From an uncultured Bacilli bacterium (GTDB taxonomy: Bacteria > Bacillota_I > Bacilli_A > ML615J-28 > CAG-313): 47,665 bases of DNA. The notes below the pieces were generated by a model. It did not search any database. It was not told the origin of the DNA and saw nothing but the letters and a program-made list of their open reading frames with translations. Below, in pieces: positions 45,409 to 47,665 of the stretch. Position numbers and translations under genes: made by a program. The stretch's first letter is position 1. Each line of letters begins with the position of its first letter. The DNA is taken from contig CANQDG010000013.1 in assembly GCA_947591495.1 (NCBI GenBank), forward strand, positions 1 through 47,665, in the 5' to 3' direction.

Positions 45409-46103
45409 TCTATTTCATCAACCTCTTTAGGATTAGGATTAAGGACATTTTCAATTATTTTACCATCACTTAGTTTAATGATTCGATTGGCAATATATTG
45501 AATACTTGCATTATGAGTAACAATAATAACTGTTTGGCCATCATGATTGCTGATGCCTTTTAATAATTTTAGAATACTTTGACCTGTTTTACTATCCAAT
45601 GCTCCGGTTGGTTCATCACACAATAATAAACTAGGTTTTTTTACAATTGCTCTTGCGATTGAAACTCTTTGTTGTTCACCACCACTTAACTTAGAAGGAA
45701 AGTTATTAATTCTACTACCTAAACCAACTAATTCTAAAACTTCTTTACTATTCAAATGATTTCTAACCGTTTCTTCAGATAACATCACATTTTCTAATGC
45801 TGTTAAATTAGGCATTAAATTATAAAACTGAAAAACAAAACCAATTTTCTTTCGCCTAAATAAGGTTAACTCTTTATCATTAAATTTTGTCACATCTTCA
45901 TCATCTACTAAATATTTACCACTAGTTGCTTGATCCATCCCTCCTAAAATATTAAGAAGCGTTGATTTACCAGCACCACTTGCGCCAAGAATAACAACTA
46001 ATTCACCCGATGATATTTCAAAACTAACATTATCTAAAGCTACAACTTTTGTTTCTTCATTACCATATATTTTGGTAATATTTTCTAAAATGATTTTTGC
46101 CAT
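45402..46103 (-). CDS. ABC ATPase of the two-domain FtsX-type permease
   Basis: A 233-residue ATPase with Walker A GASGAGKST, FVFQFYNLMPNLTALENV, signature LSGGEQQRVSIARAI, Walker B LLLCDEPTGALD and VTHN. It belongs to the LolD/MacB group and sits directly before its permease. AAGGTGA precedes the ATG, and a TAAAAT with TGC in front, about 20 bases earlier, is a possible extended -10. Confidence 0.94.
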   Translation of the reverse strand: MAKIILENITKIYGNEETKVVALDNVSFEISSGELVVILGASGAGKSTLLNILGGMDQATSGKYLVDDEDVTKFNDKELTLFRRKKIGFVFQFYNLMPNLTALENVMLSEETVRNHLNSKEVLELVGLGSRINNFPSKLSGGEQQRVSIARAIVKKPSLLLCDEPTGALDSKTGQSILKLLKGISNHDGQTVIIVTHNASIQYIANRIIKLSDGKIIENVLNPNPKEVDEIEW

Positions 46104-46203
46104 AAATTCACCTTCAAATAAATTTTAGCACAAAACAAAGTTTTATGCTATAAAAAAACTTTTTTGTTTTGGTTAATCTAAAACGATTTTTCATACTTAT
46201 AAA

Positions 46204-46232
46204 TTGCATTTTTTTACTTTTTTATTTATAAT
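46204..46232 (+). promoter_or_regulatory. Promoter of the flavodiiron gene
   Basis: TTGCAT (46204-46209), 17 bases, TATAAT (46227-46232), just before GGAGGT. Confidence 0.8.
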
Positions 46233-46251
46233 ATTATTGGAGGTACTAGCA

Positions 46252-47403
46252 ATGAATATTACAGAAAATCTTTTTTATATCGGAGTTAATGACCATCAAA
46301 TTGATTTATTTGAAGGCCAATATAAAGTTCCAAATGGTATATCATATAATTCTTATCTTTTAATGGATGAAAAAATAGCTATTTTTGATACAGTAGATGC
46401 TAACTTTGCCAATGAATGGTTAACTAATATTAAATCTATTTTAAACCAACGCCAACCTGATTATTTAATTATTCAACATATGGAACCTGATCATTCAGGT
46501 AGTATTATGAGTTTATTAACAGTCTATCCCAACATTACAATCGTAGGAAATAAGAAAACTTTTACAATGTTAGAACAATTTTTTAAATACCATTTTACTA
46601 ATCTTTTAATGGTAAATGAAAACGATCCTCTTCTTCTTGGCAAACATACTTTAAAATTTATTTTGGCACCAATGGTTCACTGGCCTGAGGTTATGTTTAC
46701 TTATGAAACAAGTGAACATCTCCTCTTTTCGGCTGATGGCTTTGGTAAATTTGGTGCACTTGATGTTGAAGAAGCATGGTTAGATGAGGCACGTCGTTAT
46801 TATTTTGGAATTGTTGGCAAATATGGTGCACAAGTTCAAAATATTTTAAAGAAGGCAAGCGCCTTAGATATTAAAATAATTTGTCCTCTTCATGGTCCTA
46901 TTCTAAAAGAAAATCTTAACACCTATTTGCAATATTACAATCTATGGTCTAGTTATGAACCAGAAACTAATGGGATTGTGATTGCCTATACATCAGTTTA
47001 TGGCAATACTAAAAAAGCTGTTGATACTTTTGTAAAAAACTTAAAAGAAAAAAATGTTTCTGAAATTACTCTAATTGATCTTGCTAGATCAGATATGGCT
47101 GATGCTATTGCAAAGGCTTTTAAATATAATAAACTAATTCTTGCGGGGGTAACATATAATGGAGAATTATTTCCTTATATGAAAACTTTTGTGTCTGCCC
47201 TACTTGAAAGAAATTACCAAAAGCGAAAAATAGGCATTATTGAAAATGGCAGTTGGGCGCCAATGGTTGCTAAAAATATTAAAAATAGTTTTGCGAGTGC
47301 CCAAAACATTGAATTTACTCCAACTGTAGTTAGAATTCTTTCAGCTATGAATGATCAAAATCTTCTTGAGTTAAATGAACTTGCAAAAGAAATAATAGAA
47401 TAA
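46252..47403 (+). CDS. fprA: A-type flavoprotein (flavodiiron NO/O2 reductase)
   Basis: The 383-residue product has a metallo-beta-lactamase domain with diiron ligands H76-x-E78-x-D80-H81 (QHMEPDHSGS), a later histidine in MVHWPEVMF, an aspartate in SADGFG and a histidine in CPLHGP, followed by a flavodoxin domain from about 244 (YTSVYGNTKKA). These enzymes reduce oxygen to water or NO to N2O, protecting anaerobes. The set of ligands is complete. There is no fused rubredoxin, and no rubredoxin gene is in view, so the donor is unknown. ATG 46252 with GGAGGT upstream is chosen over an earlier ATG that lies in the promoter. Confidence 0.95.
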   Translation: MNITENLFYIGVNDHQIDLFEGQYKVPNGISYNSYLLMDEKIAIFDTVDANFANEWLTNIKSILNQRQPDYLIIQHMEPDHSGSIMSLLTVYPNITIVGNKKTFTMLEQFFKYHFTNLLMVNENDPLLLGKHTLKFILAPMVHWPEVMFTYETSEHLLFSADGFGKFGALDVEEAWLDEARRYYFGIVGKYGAQVQNILKKASALDIKIICPLHGPILKENLNTYLQYYNLWSSYEPETNGIVIAYTSVYGNTKKAVDTFVKNLKEKNVSEITLIDLARSDMADAIAKAFKYNKLILAGVTYNGELFPYMKTFVSALLERNYQKRKIGIIENGSWAPMVAKNIKNSFASAQNIEFTPTVVRILSAMNDQNLLELNELAKEIIE

Positions 47404-47416
47404 TTATTTAATATTG

Positions 47417-47458
47417 AAAAAATTCTCTAAACTAAAACAAAAGTTTAGAGAATTTTTT
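47417..47458 (+). terminator. Terminator of the flavodiiron gene
   Basis: AAAAAATTCTCTAAACT and AGTTTAGAGAATTTTTT pair over 17 bp, with T run. Confidence 0.9.
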
Positions 47459-47665
47459 TATTTATTTTATTATTTTAATTTTCCAATTTGTCTTATATCC
47501 TAAAGATACGACATTACTACTATTGTAAACCTTATTAAAAAGTGGTAGGGTAAAGTTTTAACTGGTAGAAAAGAAAAAGATAAAGAAATTAATAGAATTA
47601 TAGACTTAATTGTTTTCTTAAAAAATTTTTCAAATTGGTATTAGTAGAATTCATAGCTGGTATTC
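47459..47665. other. Right edge, no gene seen
   Basis: After the terminator nothing coding is supported. A 30-codon open stretch on the plus strand (about 47549-47641) ends in TAG but has no start codon or ribosome site. It may be a decayed piece or chance. Confidence 0.4.

Noticed and set aside
46128-46165. AAAACAAA...TTTTGTTTT dyad in the region between the ABC ATPase and flavodiiron gene
   Set aside because: Bulged and nearly pure A/T; not distinguishable from background in this composition.
46204-46251. Longer flavodiiron reading
   Set aside because: The extra residues are translated promoter; GGAGGT precedes ATG 46252.
47549-47644. Thirty-codon open stretch at the right edge
   Set aside because: No start codon, no ribosome site, no recognisable motif.
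1-47665. Alternative genetic code (TGA as Trp)
   Set aside because: TGA ends alaS and the MATE gene at sensible places and tryptophans are TGG.
1-47665. CRISPR array, IS element, prophage, rRNA or tRNA
   Set aside because: Looked for spaced direct repeats, transposase motifs, phage modules and tRNA-like folds by eye; none found.

Overview
This window comes from a strongly AT-rich, low-GC Gram-positive-type bacterium of the Bacilli (Bacillota). PolC-type replicative polymerase, an alanyl-tRNA T-box, Sec lipoproteins, MurI, extended -10 promoters and strong AGGAGG-type ribosome sites all point there. TGA is an ordinary stop (for example alaS and the MATE gene) and tryptophan is TGG, so this is the standard code, not the Mycoplasma code. 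The peptidoglycan gene murI suggests a walled or recently walled lineage, perhaps an uncultured Erysipelotrichia/RF39/Acholeplasma-neighbour group; that placement is inference. I see no rRNA, tRNA, CRISPR, phage or insertion sequence.

Layout. 1-3.8 kb: a heterodimeric ABC exporter behind an operator-covered promoter. 4.0-7.7 kb: a divergent dehydroquinate-synthase-like gene that has lost its metal ligands, a small thioredoxin-like gene, then tmcAL-mrp. 7.7-11.4 kb: the classic alaS-ruvX-DUF1292 cluster under a complete T-box with GCT specifier; alaS begins at TTG, not at the upstream ATG, which lies in the T-box terminator loop. 11.4-14.9 kb: two paralogous, unrecognised six-TM/coiled-coil proteins with a YjbR-like C-terminal domain, behind a strong promoter spanned by an 11-bp-arm dyad. 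15.1-19.5 kb: an AI-2E-family permease and a three-gene FtsX/MacB-type ABC system. 19.7-30 kb: gap, a Bax-inhibitor-like membrane protein, polC, a PNK-like kinase, an ABC-F ATPase and murI. 29.3-32.7 kb: a response regulator-histidine kinase-HtrA operon resembling an envelope-stress module. 32.8-37 kb: MATE and SLC45-like transporters and an XRE/TPR-like regulator. 37-46 kb: U32 protein, DegV, secreted 5'-nucleotidase, nitroreductase, aquaporin and a second FtsX-type ABC pair. 46.2-47.4 kb: an oxygen/NO-reducing flavodiiron protein.

Together this is mostly housekeeping (translation, replication, glycolysis, wall precursor) interleaved with envelope functions: two peptide/lipoprotein-type ABC systems, a drug-type exporter, envelope proteolysis and its sensor. 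The strongest candidates for something undescribed are the paired YjbR-like membrane proteins with their unusual operator, and the metal-site-less AroB homologue with a palindrome at its predicted transcription start. No stretch longer than 300 bases lacks a gene or RNA element.
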